NCBI GenBank assembly: GCA_047975325.1
Contig: JBKEDF010000012.1
Coordinates: forward strand, 1-44,179
DNA length: 44,179 nt
From: JBKEDF01 sp047975325
Lineage (GTDB): Bacteria; Pseudomonadota; Alphaproteobacteria; Rhodobacterales; Rhodobacteraceae
Reading direction: 5' to 3'
Below are positions 8,224-15,553 of this stretch, one piece after another. Position 1 is the stretch's first letter. Every line of letters begins with the position of its first letter. The notes under the pieces are model-generated. The model searched no databases, had not been told where the DNA came from, and saw only the letters and a list, made by a program, of their open reading frames with translations. The position numbers and the translations under genes were made by a program.

Positions 8224-8604
8224 TCAGGCCTTGCGGGCCACCATCGGTCCCATAGGGCGACCGCCAAGAATATGCAGATGATAATGGGGGACTTCCTGCC
8301 CGCCATCCGGTCCGGCGTTGGAAATTCCGCGATATCCCCCCGCATCATCCGGCGTAAGTTTCAGCATCGTGCAGATCCTTGCCGCTGTCCGGTGAAAATC
8401 AACCAGCTCGGCCTCGCTCGCTTCGGCACAGAAATGATCGAAACAGACATAAGCCCCCTTCGGGATCACCAGCACATGCACGGGCGCCTGCGGCTGGATA
8501 TCGTGAAAGGCAAGCGTATGTTCGGTTTCCAGAACGGTCTTGTTGGGAATTTCGCCGCGCAGGATACGGGCAAAGATATTCTCCGGGTCGTAGCTATAGG
8601 CCAT
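8224..8604 (-). CDS. HIT-family nucleotide hydrolase (HinT-like)
   Basis: A 126-residue histidine-triad protein that hydrolyses AMP-linked phosphoramidates and related nucleotides. The active-site motif HYHLHILGG begins at residue 107, with the catalytic His in the triad. The N-terminus DPENIFARILRGEIPNKTVLE and the APVHVLVIPKGAY strand are typical of the HinT branch. It starts 3 bp after the stop codon of the upstream GT14-family gene on the same strand, so the two are probably co-transcribed. The full length is normal. Confidence 0.94.
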   Translation of the reverse strand: MAYSYDPENIFARILRGEIPNKTVLETEHTLAFHDIQPQAPVHVLVIPKGAYVCFDHFCAEASEAELVDFHRTAARICTMLKLTPDDAGGYRGISNAGPDGGQEVPHYHLHILGGRPMGPMVARKA

Positions 8605-8607
8605 GGG

Positions 8608-10185
8608 TCAATCCGCAAAAAGATGGGCAGTTCGGGCGATCTGTTGCCCCTGTTCTACCGGGATCGCAAGGAATTGGGCAAGCGCCTCGGCATTTTCCTT
8701 GACCGTGGCGCCCTGCCGGATCGTGAAGATCCCGGCAAAATCCGCATCGCGCAGCCGGTCGTTTTCAAACCTGATATCATAGCGGATCGTGGGCAAGATG
8801 CGGTCGATCACCTCCGGCGGGGTGCGGCTGCCGGCAAGCCCGATCCGCCTGGCATGGCCAATCAGATAGTCATCGCTGAATTCGCATTCGACATCGAGAA
8901 GCCGCAATGTGGAACGATCCGTCGCGAAATCATGCAGCAGGTCCAGATTTGCCGGATCAATGCAGACCACCAGCACATCGCTGTTCCAATAATCAAACAG
9001 CATCCTCATCAAGGCCCTGCGATGCCGGGTCCGTTTTTCCAGTGTTGACTGTATCCCGCCCAGATCAGGCAGGGGGGCAGAGGCCTCATTGAAAAGGTAT
9101 TCGACCACCGGAAACCCGGTCACTTGCCGGATCCTTTCAATCAGCCGCTTGGCAACATGCCATTTCTTGCAGATCACCATCAATAGCGTGCGATCCCGGC
9201 CCAGACTATTTTCGGTTTCCCAGAACCGCTGGGCAAAACGCCTGCCAACCCTGCCGCGTCCGGTCAGGAACTGAAACAGCGTCCGCCCTTCGTCCGAGAT
9301 TGCAAATTGCACCCCCTTAGACGCGTAAAGCATGCCAAGGCGTTGCTTCAGTTCCCGTGCCTCGGGGGAAATCTTGCGCGCGAAAAGGTAGTCCTGACTA
9401 AGCAGCAGGTCATAGTGATCATTGTAGAAGGTTACCGGCAGTCCATAATCGGTGAACATCAGAAAGGTCAGCGTCCGCGTACTGATTTCATGTTCAGGGA
9501 CCAGATGGCGCACCAGCGTCTGAAAGAAGGTCTCATCGGGGATCCAGGTTGTGCGAAAGAACCGCATCACATCGCGGCGATTGTCACAGAAATTCAGCAC
9601 CGCTTCCATCGTGCGCCGCCGCAGGCACCACCATTGACTGCCAATCTGGATCTGCAGGTCCGACGGGATACGCCGTGTCAGCCCGAGGTGTTTCTGTATC
9701 CCAAGCATCGCATAGAACAACTGCTTCTGGCTGCGTTCATTGAACCAGTGCCGATAGATCAGCCGTTCTTCCTGGATACCGGTCTTGATCCAGCCCGATT
9801 TGAAAAAATCGAAACTCTCAATGAAATCGACTTCTTCCCGATCCAGAAGATCATGTGCATATTCAGCCGATTTGATCGGCATGCAATCGCCCGAAAGCAT
9901 GTAGAAATGCGTCGCACGCGGGAATGCCTCCACCGCCGCGCGCACCGCATGAAGGGTCGCAGCCACAAGGCTCCAGCCCCCCCAGCCGCATTTTATCCGC
10001 CGCTTGGCAAAGACAACCCCCGGATTGCCCCCGATCCGGTCGCGGATAAGGTCGAAGGCGGCCTGCCCGGCCCGCGCATCGAAATGAATCGCCACGTAAT
10101 CGCCTGCCGCCGTCAGCCTGTCGGCCTGTGCGATAATACCTTCGGGATCCTTGTGGCAAAGAAGAATATAGGCGATTTTTGCCAT
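8608..10185 (-). CDS. GT14-like glycosyltransferase with C-terminal DUF5928-type region
   Basis: A 525-residue protein. Residues 1 to about 260 match the core-2/I-branching beta-1,6-N-acetylglucosaminyltransferase fold (GT14): MAKIAYILLCHKDPEGIIAQ, GGWSLVAATLHAVRAA, THFYMLSGDCMPIKSAEY, then the acceptor region with QIGSQWWCLRRRTMEAVL and WIPDETFFQTLVRH. The second half (about 300-525) is a separate domain found with this enzyme in Rhodobacterales (DUF5928 type); it may bind nucleotide or substrate, but its function is unknown. No signal peptide or membrane span is visible, so it acts on the cytoplasmic face. It diverges from a sulfotransferase gene across 147 bp. Together they suggest synthesis of a sulfated surface glycan. 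Confidence 0.85.
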   Translation of the reverse strand: MAKIAYILLCHKDPEGIIAQADRLTAAGDYVAIHFDARAGQAAFDLIRDRIGGNPGVVFAKRRIKCGWGGWSLVAATLHAVRAAVEAFPRATHFYMLSGDCMPIKSAEYAHDLLDREEVDFIESFDFFKSGWIKTGIQEERLIYRHWFNERSQKQLFYAMLGIQKHLGLTRRIPSDLQIQIGSQWWCLRRRTMEAVLNFCDNRRDVMRFFRTTWIPDETFFQTLVRHLVPEHEISTRTLTFLMFTDYGLPVTFYNDHYDLLLSQDYLFARKISPEARELKQRLGMLYASKGVQFAISDEGRTLFQFLTGRGRVGRRFAQRFWETENSLGRDRTLLMVICKKWHVAKRLIERIRQVTGFPVVEYLFNEASAPLPDLGGIQSTLEKRTRHRRALMRMLFDYWNSDVLVVCIDPANLDLLHDFATDRSTLRLLDVECEFSDDYLIGHARRIGLAGSRTPPEVIDRILPTIRYDIRFENDRLRDADFAGIFTIRQGATVKENAEALAQFLAIPVEQGQQIARTAHLFAD

Positions 10186-10332
10186 GGTTTTGGAAACTCA
10201 CACGCTATCTTTGGCAGCTTGTCGCCCTTGATAACGTCAACAGCAATTGAAAAGACAGCGTTAGTTTGCTCTGTTGGCGACAATATTCGCGGCAGGCCCC
10301 CGAATGGGCCGCATATAAGGAGACCGCACCCG

Positions 10333-11151
10333 ATGGGTTTTCCCGGCACCTGGATGACCGAAAGTGAAAGCACCCTCTATCGCGTCGTTCCGAAATGCGC
10401 CTGTTCGACGATCGGGCAGATCATGTTCTATTCCGATCATGGTCGGTTCTTCGACGGCGATATCCATGACAGCACCAGTGGCCTGCATAAATGGGCGCAG
10501 GAAAGCAGCCAGCCGCTGATCACCAGGGCGGTGCAGCAACAGAAAACCTATTCCTTCACCTGTGTGCGCAACCCCTATACGCGGGTGCTTTCCTCCTTTT
10601 TCGACAAGATCTGCGGGATTCAGCGCAATGGCAGACGCTATCGCGGCAATCTGGTCCCGCTTCTTATCCAGAAATACGGCATCGAGGTTGGTGGTGATGA
10701 TGGCCAGCAGGACTTCGACCAGATCAAGAGCTTCCGGCGTTTCCTTCTGTTTGTCCGTGACACGATTCGCTGGCGCAAACCGATGGAGCCGGATATCCAT
10801 TGGTCGGCCATGTCGGGCCATATTTCCACCTTTATCGTGAATGGCGGTCACTACGACCGGATCTTCTTTACCGAAAAATTCAACGAAGGCATGCAGGATG
10901 TGCTCGATCATATCGAAACGCCGCATGAGGTTGATCTGGCCAAGATCCCCAGATTCAACGAAAGCGAAGGCCATGGCCCGAAACGCGCCCATCCGGTCGA
11001 GGATTACTTTGACGATCTGTCAATGCATCTGATCTGGGAAATCTACAAACGCGATTTCCAACTGTTCCGCTATGATTTCGAAAACCCTGCGAACCGGATG
11101 CCCATCGGGGAGATCGATCTGAATGAGGTCCACGCGAAACTGGGCGATTGA
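10333..11151 (+). CDS. Sulfotransferase family 2-like protein
   Basis: A 272-residue PAPS-dependent sulfotransferase of the carbohydrate (sulfotransfer_2) type. The 5'-phosphosulfate loop is VVPKCACSTIGQ (about 18-29) and the 3'-phosphate motif is CVRNPYTRVLSSFFDK (77-92). The C-terminal IWEIYKRDFQLFRYDF matches the family's typical ending. I place the start at the ATG at 10333, behind AAGGAG (10317-10322). A much longer reading from 9307 is only the antisense of the neighbouring gene. No signal peptide or membrane helix is seen. It faces the GT14-like gene, and the two probably share a glycan-modifying job. Confidence 0.87.
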   Translation: MGFPGTWMTESESTLYRVVPKCACSTIGQIMFYSDHGRFFDGDIHDSTSGLHKWAQESSQPLITRAVQQQKTYSFTCVRNPYTRVLSSFFDKICGIQRNGRRYRGNLVPLLIQKYGIEVGGDDGQQDFDQIKSFRRFLLFVRDTIRWRKPMEPDIHWSAMSGHISTFIVNGGHYDRIFFTEKFNEGMQDVLDHIETPHEVDLAKIPRFNESEGHGPKRAHPVEDYFDDLSMHLIWEIYKRDFQLFRYDFENPANRMPIGEIDLNEVHAKLGD

Positions 11152-11173
11152 AGGTCCGGGATTCCCGTTTCCT

Positions 11174-11815
11174 TCATGATGTTGACGCGGCAAGACGCTT
11201 CAGCACCTCATCGGCCAGGGCTTCGGTTTCGCGCCGGGCCACAGCAGAACGCGGCAATTCACCAACCCCCCGGCCCTGTCCCAGGCTTTCGGCATAGGCA
11301 ACGCGCTGCCCCAGTGTCGTTTCCGCAACATGCGCGGATACCTGCGCTGCCGCCTCGGCAATCTCTCCGGCAAGGCGGGATCCCGCCGTTACCCGGTTCA
11401 ACACCAGCAAGGTCGGTTTCGAAAGGCGGATCGCCATGTCGAGCACCCCGTCCAGCGCCCAAAGATCAAGATGCGACGCACCGACCGGGATCAATACCAG
11501 ATCCGCCTCGCGCAATGCGGGGCGCAGATCACTGTCGATCTTTGGCGGCGTATCGATCAGAACGATGTCATTCGTCTTGCGTAGCTTGTCGACCTCATAT
11601 CCAACACCCCAGGCGCTGGCCGTGGCGAATTCCACGCCGGGATCTTCGCCAAGGTCCCGCCGTGCCATGAACCAGCGGCCCAGACTGCCCTGCGGATCGG
11701 TATCAAGCACTGCAACCCGATTTCCCTGCGCCAGAAAGGCAATTGCAAGATTGGCCGCCAGAGTCGTTTTCCCCGCCCCGCCCTTTTGTTGTGCGACGAC
11801 AATGACGCGTGCCAT
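11174..11815 (-). CDS. ParA-family ATPase (orphan)
   Basis: A 213-residue deviant-Walker ATPase: VVAQQKGGAGKTTLAANLAIAF holds the signature lysine and P-loop (KGGAGKTT). VAVLDTDPQGSLGRWF is the A' motif and IVLIDTPPKID is Walker B. It is short and has no N-terminal helix-turn-helix, like small ParA/MinD relatives that position cargo on the nucleoid or pole. No parB or parS-like gene lies beside it. I use the ATG at 11815; the longer reading starts at a TTG. It converges on the sulfotransferase gene with 22 bp between them. Confidence 0.9.
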   Translation of the reverse strand: MARVIVVAQQKGGAGKTTLAANLAIAFLAQGNRVAVLDTDPQGSLGRWFMARRDLGEDPGVEFATASAWGVGYEVDKLRKTNDIVLIDTPPKIDSDLRPALREADLVLIPVGASHLDLWALDGVLDMAIRLSKPTLLVLNRVTAGSRLAGEIAEAAAQVSAHVAETTLGQRVAYAESLGQGRGVGELPRSAVARRETEALADEVLKRLAASTS

Positions 11816-12050
11816 GTGATTCCCTCTTTGCTGCAACGCAGCATACCTCATCACTACCGGGGTTGCACGCATCCACAACAGGCCGGTTTTTCAGACCTTC
11901 AGTTTCCGGAAAAGGATACGACCCCACATTTCCGCATTGGCGCCCTGCAAAACGGCCGCGACCAGAAGACGCTTGATGGGTTCGGGGTCAGATCAGGCAT
12001 GGTGGCGCGAACTGCCCCTGTTCGCCCCGGAAAACCCGGCCCGGACGGAA
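11816..12050. other. Intergenic stretch between parA-like gene and ubiK
   Basis: These 235 bp hold the promoter of the ParA-like gene and the 3' flank of ubiK. I see no gene, repeat or terminator that I could defend. Confidence 0.3.
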
Positions 12051-12320
12051 CTATTTATTCTTCTTATTTTTCGCAGTTCCAGAGGTCGCTTCAAGCGCGG
12101 CGATTCGCGCGGCAAGCGCCTCGTTTTCCTCCCGTGCCTTCTGGGCCATGGCACGGACGGCATCGAATTCCTCACGCGTCACAAAATCGCGATCGGCAAG
12201 CCAGCGGTCGATCATCCCCTTCATCGCCGTTTCCGCCTCTGTCCGGGCGCCCTGCGCGACACCCATTGCATTGGTCATCAGCTGCGACATGTCATCGAGA
12301 AACTTGTTGCGGCCCTGCAT
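12051..12320 (-). CDS. ubiK: Ubiquinone biosynthesis accessory factor UbiK (BMFP/YqiC family)
   Basis: An 89-residue coiled-coil protein of the membrane fusogenic BMFP family. In enterobacteria UbiK helps the Ubi enzyme complex in ubiquinone synthesis. The N-terminus QGRNKFLDDMSQLMTNAMGVAQG is an amphipathic helix. The second half (TREEFDAVRAMAQKAREENEALAARIAALEA) is a trimerising coiled coil, and the tail is lysine-rich. GGAGACC precedes the ATG. It diverges from lgt across 124 bp, an arrangement I recall as common in Rhodobacterales. Confidence 0.88.
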   Translation of the reverse strand: MQGRNKFLDDMSQLMTNAMGVAQGARTEAETAMKGMIDRWLADRDFVTREEFDAVRAMAQKAREENEALAARIAALEATSGTAKNKKNK

Positions 12321-12444
12321 GGGGGGTCTCCTTGGCTTGTCTCCCTTCTATATGGCGCGGAGAGCACGGACGGACAAGGGGTGGCTTGGTTGACTTCCCT
12401 GCCCCAAGGCCGGAAAACCGGGCCATGAACAGGCGAGACCGGCA

Positions 12445-13320
12445 ATGAGCTACATCCCCTTTCCCGATATTTCACCCGAGATCTTCTCGATCACGCTCGG
12501 CAATTTTCACTTTGCCCTGCGCTGGTATGCACTGGCCTATATTGCCGGGTTGGTCATCGGGTGGCGCATGGTCCTGCGCGCAGTGACGACATCGCGCCTT
12601 TGGGATGGTGCCGCGCCAATGGGGCGGGACCAGGTGGAGCGGTTACTGACCTGGATCATCGCCGGGGTGATCCTGGGGGGGCGGCTGGGCTATGTGCTTT
12701 TCTATCAGCCGGGTTATTACCTTTCCGATCCGATCGGCATCCTGAGGGTCTGGGAAGGTGGGATGTCCTTTCACGGCGGCTTTCTTGGTGTGGTTGCGGC
12801 CGCCTGGATATTCTTTCGCCGCGAAGGCGTATCGTTACTTTCCGGGGCCGATCTTCTGGCCCTGGCAACGCCGCCCGGGCTGATGCTGGGCAGGATTGCA
12901 AACTTCATCAATGCCGAACTTTGGGGGCGGCCAACCGATCTGCCCTGGGGCGTGGCCTTCCCCGGCGGGGCAGCGCAGGATTGCCCCGGGATCGAAGGCA
13001 TCTGCGCACGCCATCCATCACAGCTTTATGAGGCCGGGCTTGAAGGGCTGATCCTTGGCGTCTTGCTGATATGGCTGGTCTGGCGCGGGGCGGCCCTGAT
13101 GCGGCCCGGGCTGGTGACGGGGATCTTCCTGGCGGGCTATGGTGCAGCGCGGTTCATTGTTGAATTCTTTCGTCAGCCAGATACGCAATTCATTACGGAA
13201 AACAATCCTCTGGGACTGGCCTTTCATGTGGATGGCTGGGGCCTGACGATGGGTCAGGCCTTGTCCCTGCCAATGGTCGCGGCGGGGCTTTGGCTGGTGT
13301 TTCGTGCATGGCGGGCATGA
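12445..13320 (+). CDS. lgt: Phosphatidylglycerol-prolipoprotein diacylglyceryl transferase
   Basis: This enzyme transfers diacylglycerol from phosphatidylglycerol to the lipobox cysteine of prolipoproteins in the inner membrane, the first step of lipoprotein maturation. It has 291 residues and about seven membrane segments. Signature parts are FALRWYALAYIAGL, the GGMSFHGGFLGVV loop, MLGRIANFINAELWGRPTDL (with the essential Arg/Asn) and RHPSQLYEAGLEGL. The last codon overlaps the next gene (ATGA), so it heads the lgt-midA-pgeF operon. Confidence 0.97.
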   Translation: MSYIPFPDISPEIFSITLGNFHFALRWYALAYIAGLVIGWRMVLRAVTTSRLWDGAAPMGRDQVERLLTWIIAGVILGGRLGYVLFYQPGYYLSDPIGILRVWEGGMSFHGGFLGVVAAAWIFFRREGVSLLSGADLLALATPPGLMLGRIANFINAELWGRPTDLPWGVAFPGGAAQDCPGIEGICARHPSQLYEAGLEGLILGVLLIWLVWRGAALMRPGLVTGIFLAGYGAARFIVEFFRQPDTQFITENNPLGLAFHVDGWGLTMGQALSLPMVAAGLWLVFRAWRA

Positions 13321-14378
13321 CCCCGCTTGGCCGGATCCTGCGGCGGCGCATCGCGCAGACCGGGCCGATTTCACTGGCCGATTACATGGCGGAATGCCTG
13401 ATGCATCCCCAGTACGGTTACTATAATACGCGCGATCCATTCGGGCAGGCAGGCGATTTCACCACCGCCCCCGAAATCTCGCAGATGTTCGGGGAACTCA
13501 TGGGCCTCGCGCTTGCACAAAGCTGGCTTGATCAAGGCGCACCAACCCCTTTCATCCTGGCGGAATGCGGGCCCGGAAGGGGCACCCTGATGGCTGACCT
13601 GTTACGCGCAACCCGCCATGTGCCGGGCTTTCATGCCGGGATGCAGCTTTGCCTTCTGGAAGGTTCGCCCCTGCTGCGCAAGGCACAGGCCGGGGCCCTG
13701 CGGGAATTCGCGCCAAGCTGGACCGAACGGACGGAGGATCTGCCCAATGGCCCGCTTTTCGTGATCGCCAATGAATTCTTCGACGCGCTCCCCATCCGGC
13801 AATTCACCCGCATGGGCAATGCCTGGGCGGAAACCGTGATCGGGCTGGAGGGGGACCGGCTGGTTCCGGGACGCACTGTACCTACCCCTCTGAAGGCACT
13901 GGTGCATCGCCTTGCCGATACTGATGAGGGCACAGTGGTTGAGACCCGCCCTATGGGTGAGGCGATTATCGCCACGCTCGGCTCACGGATCACGGCGCAA
14001 GGTGGGGCGGCAATCGTGATTGATTATGGCGACGGGCCTTCGCGCGGCGATACTTTCCAGGCCGTGGCGAAACATGGTTTCACCGATCCTCTCAATCATC
14101 CCGGGGAGGCCGATCTGACCGCACATGTCGATTTTCAGGCTCTTGCCCACGCCGCCCTGCCTGCCTGCTCCACGGGGCTGACCCCGCAGGGGCTCTGGCT
14201 GGCGCGCCTCGGCATCGGTCCAAGGGCGGAACGGTTGGCAGCGGGGCTTTCGGGCGCGGCACTGGAAAACCATCGTGCCGCAACTCACCGCTTGACCCAT
14301 GGCGAAGAAATGGGAACCTTGTTCAAGGCCATGGCCCTTTATCCACCCGACCAACCTGCGCCACCGGGATTTGAATGA
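13317..14378 (+). CDS. MidA/NDUFAF7-like SAM-dependent methyltransferase
   Basis: A 353-residue class I SAM methyltransferase of the DUF185 family. Its mitochondrial homologue NDUFAF7 methylates an arginine of a complex I subunit, so a role in NADH dehydrogenase assembly is possible. Visible are MTPLGRILRRRIAQTGPISLADY, GYYNTRDPFGQAGDFTTAPEISQMFGEL, the SAM-binding ILAECGPGRGTLMADLLR, IANEFFDALPIRQF and IVIDYGDGPSRGDTFQAVAKH. I chose the ATG that overlaps the lgt stop (ATGA); ATG 13308 is an alternative. It is followed after 1 bp by pgeF. Confidence 0.92.
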   Translation: MTPLGRILRRRIAQTGPISLADYMAECLMHPQYGYYNTRDPFGQAGDFTTAPEISQMFGELMGLALAQSWLDQGAPTPFILAECGPGRGTLMADLLRATRHVPGFHAGMQLCLLEGSPLLRKAQAGALREFAPSWTERTEDLPNGPLFVIANEFFDALPIRQFTRMGNAWAETVIGLEGDRLVPGRTVPTPLKALVHRLADTDEGTVVETRPMGEAIIATLGSRITAQGGAAIVIDYGDGPSRGDTFQAVAKHGFTDPLNHPGEADLTAHVDFQALAHAALPACSTGLTPQGLWLARLGIGPRAERLAAGLSGAALENHRAATHRLTHGEEMGTLFKAMALYPPDQPAPPGFE

Positions 14379-14379
14379 A

Positions 14380-15132
14380 ATGCTGGAAATCATCACCTCT
14401 GATGCGTTGCATCCCATTCGTCATGGGTTCTTCACCCGCAAGGGCGGGGCTTCGTCCGGTATCTTTCAGGGGTTGAATTGCGGTACGGGCAGCAGCGACC
14501 TGACAGAGGTCGTGGCCATCAACCGTGCCCGTGTGGCTGAGGCGATGGAGGTCCGTCCCGACCACCTTCTGGGCGTGCATCAGGTCCATTCGGCCCAGGC
14601 CGCAACATTGGTCACCCCCCCCGAATCCCCCATTGAGGCCGATGCCCTGGTAACGGCCACGCCCGGCCTTGCCCTGTCGGTGCTGACGGCCGATTGTCAG
14701 CCGGTTCTCATGGCCGATCCGCAGGCCGGGGTGATCGGGGCCGCGCATGCCGGCTGGAAAGGGGCCCGCGACGGTGTTCTGGAGGCAACGCTGGAGGCCA
14801 TGGAAACGCTTGGTGCGAAGCGAAGTGAAATCTCCGCCGTAATCGGCCCGACGATCAGCCAGTTCGCCTATGAGGTCGGCCCCGAATTCGTCGAAAGCTT
14901 CATTGACGAAGACCCCGAATACGCCCGTTTCTTTGCCAATGGCGAGAGTGACCGGGCGCTTTTCGATTTGCCCGGATTCGGACTCTTCCGGCTGCGCGCG
15001 GCGGGGGTCGGTCATGCCGAATGGACAAGACATTGCACCTATCGCGATGAGGAACGATTCTTTTCCTACCGTCGGACCACCCATCGTGGTGAGGCCGATT
15101 ACGGCCGTCTCATCGCCTCAATCTGTCTTTGA
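14380..15132 (+). CDS. pgeF: Peptidoglycan editing factor PgeF (laccase-domain, YfiH family)
   Basis: A 250-residue Cu/Zn-binding laccase-domain protein. In Escherichia coli YfiH/PgeF removes wrongly incorporated L-Ser from muropeptides; relatives also act on purine nucleosides. Key parts are HGFFTRKGGASSGIFQGLNCG, LLGVHQVHSA (metal His), LTADCQPVLMADP (metal Cys), IGAAHAGWKGARDGVLEAT (metal His) and IGPTISQFAYEVG. The start is the ATG 1 bp after the upstream stop; a longer frame from 14299 would overlap the methyltransferase. It is the third gene of a tight operon with lgt. Confidence 0.92.
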   Translation: MLEIITSDALHPIRHGFFTRKGGASSGIFQGLNCGTGSSDLTEVVAINRARVAEAMEVRPDHLLGVHQVHSAQAATLVTPPESPIEADALVTATPGLALSVLTADCQPVLMADPQAGVIGAAHAGWKGARDGVLEATLEAMETLGAKRSEISAVIGPTISQFAYEVGPEFVESFIDEDPEYARFFANGESDRALFDLPGFGLFRLRAAGVGHAEWTRHCTYRDEERFFSYRRTTHRGEADYGRLIASICL

Positions 15133-15199
15133 TGGGGCGAATACGCCTTACTGCCACTCTTAAATTTTGCGGCTATCTTGAAGGAAACAATCACCCTCA

Positions 15200-15228
15200 T
15201 TGATTTTGTTCCCTTAATGTTCCATATT
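15200..15228 (+). promoter_or_regulatory. Candidate sigma-70-type promoter
   Basis: A TTGATT -35 box (15200-15205) and a CATATT -10 box (15223-15228) are separated by exactly 17 bp, in an AT-rich part of the gap, 30 bp upstream of the small gene at 15259. Each box matches 4 of 6 consensus bases. Confidence 0.45.
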
Positions 15229-15258
15229 GGATCGACACCCTGAACAGGAGGTCGCATC

Positions 15259-15552
15259 ATGCAGGACAACCCGCAAATCCTCCCCGTTACCGCGCGTCAG
15301 CTGTCCTATGCCCGATCGCTCGCGCTCCGCAATGGGACCATCCTGCCCTGGGACGTACAGCAGGATCGTCGCAGCTTGAGCGCATGGATCGACAAACAGG
15401 CCCGAATGAAGCCCATAAGTGACGACAACCGCCCTTCGGCGCGCCAGGTTGCCTTTGCCGAACGGCTGGCACGGATCAAACGGCATGTTGTCCCTGATGC
15501 CTGTTTCCGTGACAGAATCCTGATGTCGCGCTGGATCGATTCCAACCGCTGA
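15259..15552 (+). CDS. Small protein with a duplicated ARQ...WID motif
   Basis: A 97-residue protein that I do not recognise by function. It consists of two copies of one unit: TARQLSYARSLALRNGTILP then DVQQDRRSLSAWIDKQ (about 11-47), and SARQVAFAERLARIKRHVVP then DACFRDRILMSRWIDSN (about 60-96). The shared pattern is ARQ, aromatic, A-x2-LA, P-x-D/A, D-R, S-x-WID. The two helices per unit suggest a small nucleic-acid or protein-binding module; similar units occur in DNA-associated proteins, but that is only a resemblance. AACAGGAGG precedes the ATG at ideal distance and a promoter-like pair lies upstream. It converges on the RTX gene with 1 bp between the stops. Confidence 0.8.
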   Translation: MQDNPQILPVTARQLSYARSLALRNGTILPWDVQQDRRSLSAWIDKQARMKPISDDNRPSARQVAFAERLARIKRHVVPDACFRDRILMSRWIDSNR

Positions 15553-15553
15553 A

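Noticed and set aside
9307..10332. N-terminal extension of the sulfotransferase
   Set aside because: The sequence is antisense to the glycosyltransferase and shows no conserved features; the ATG at 10333 has a good ribosome site and starts the sulfotransferase homology.
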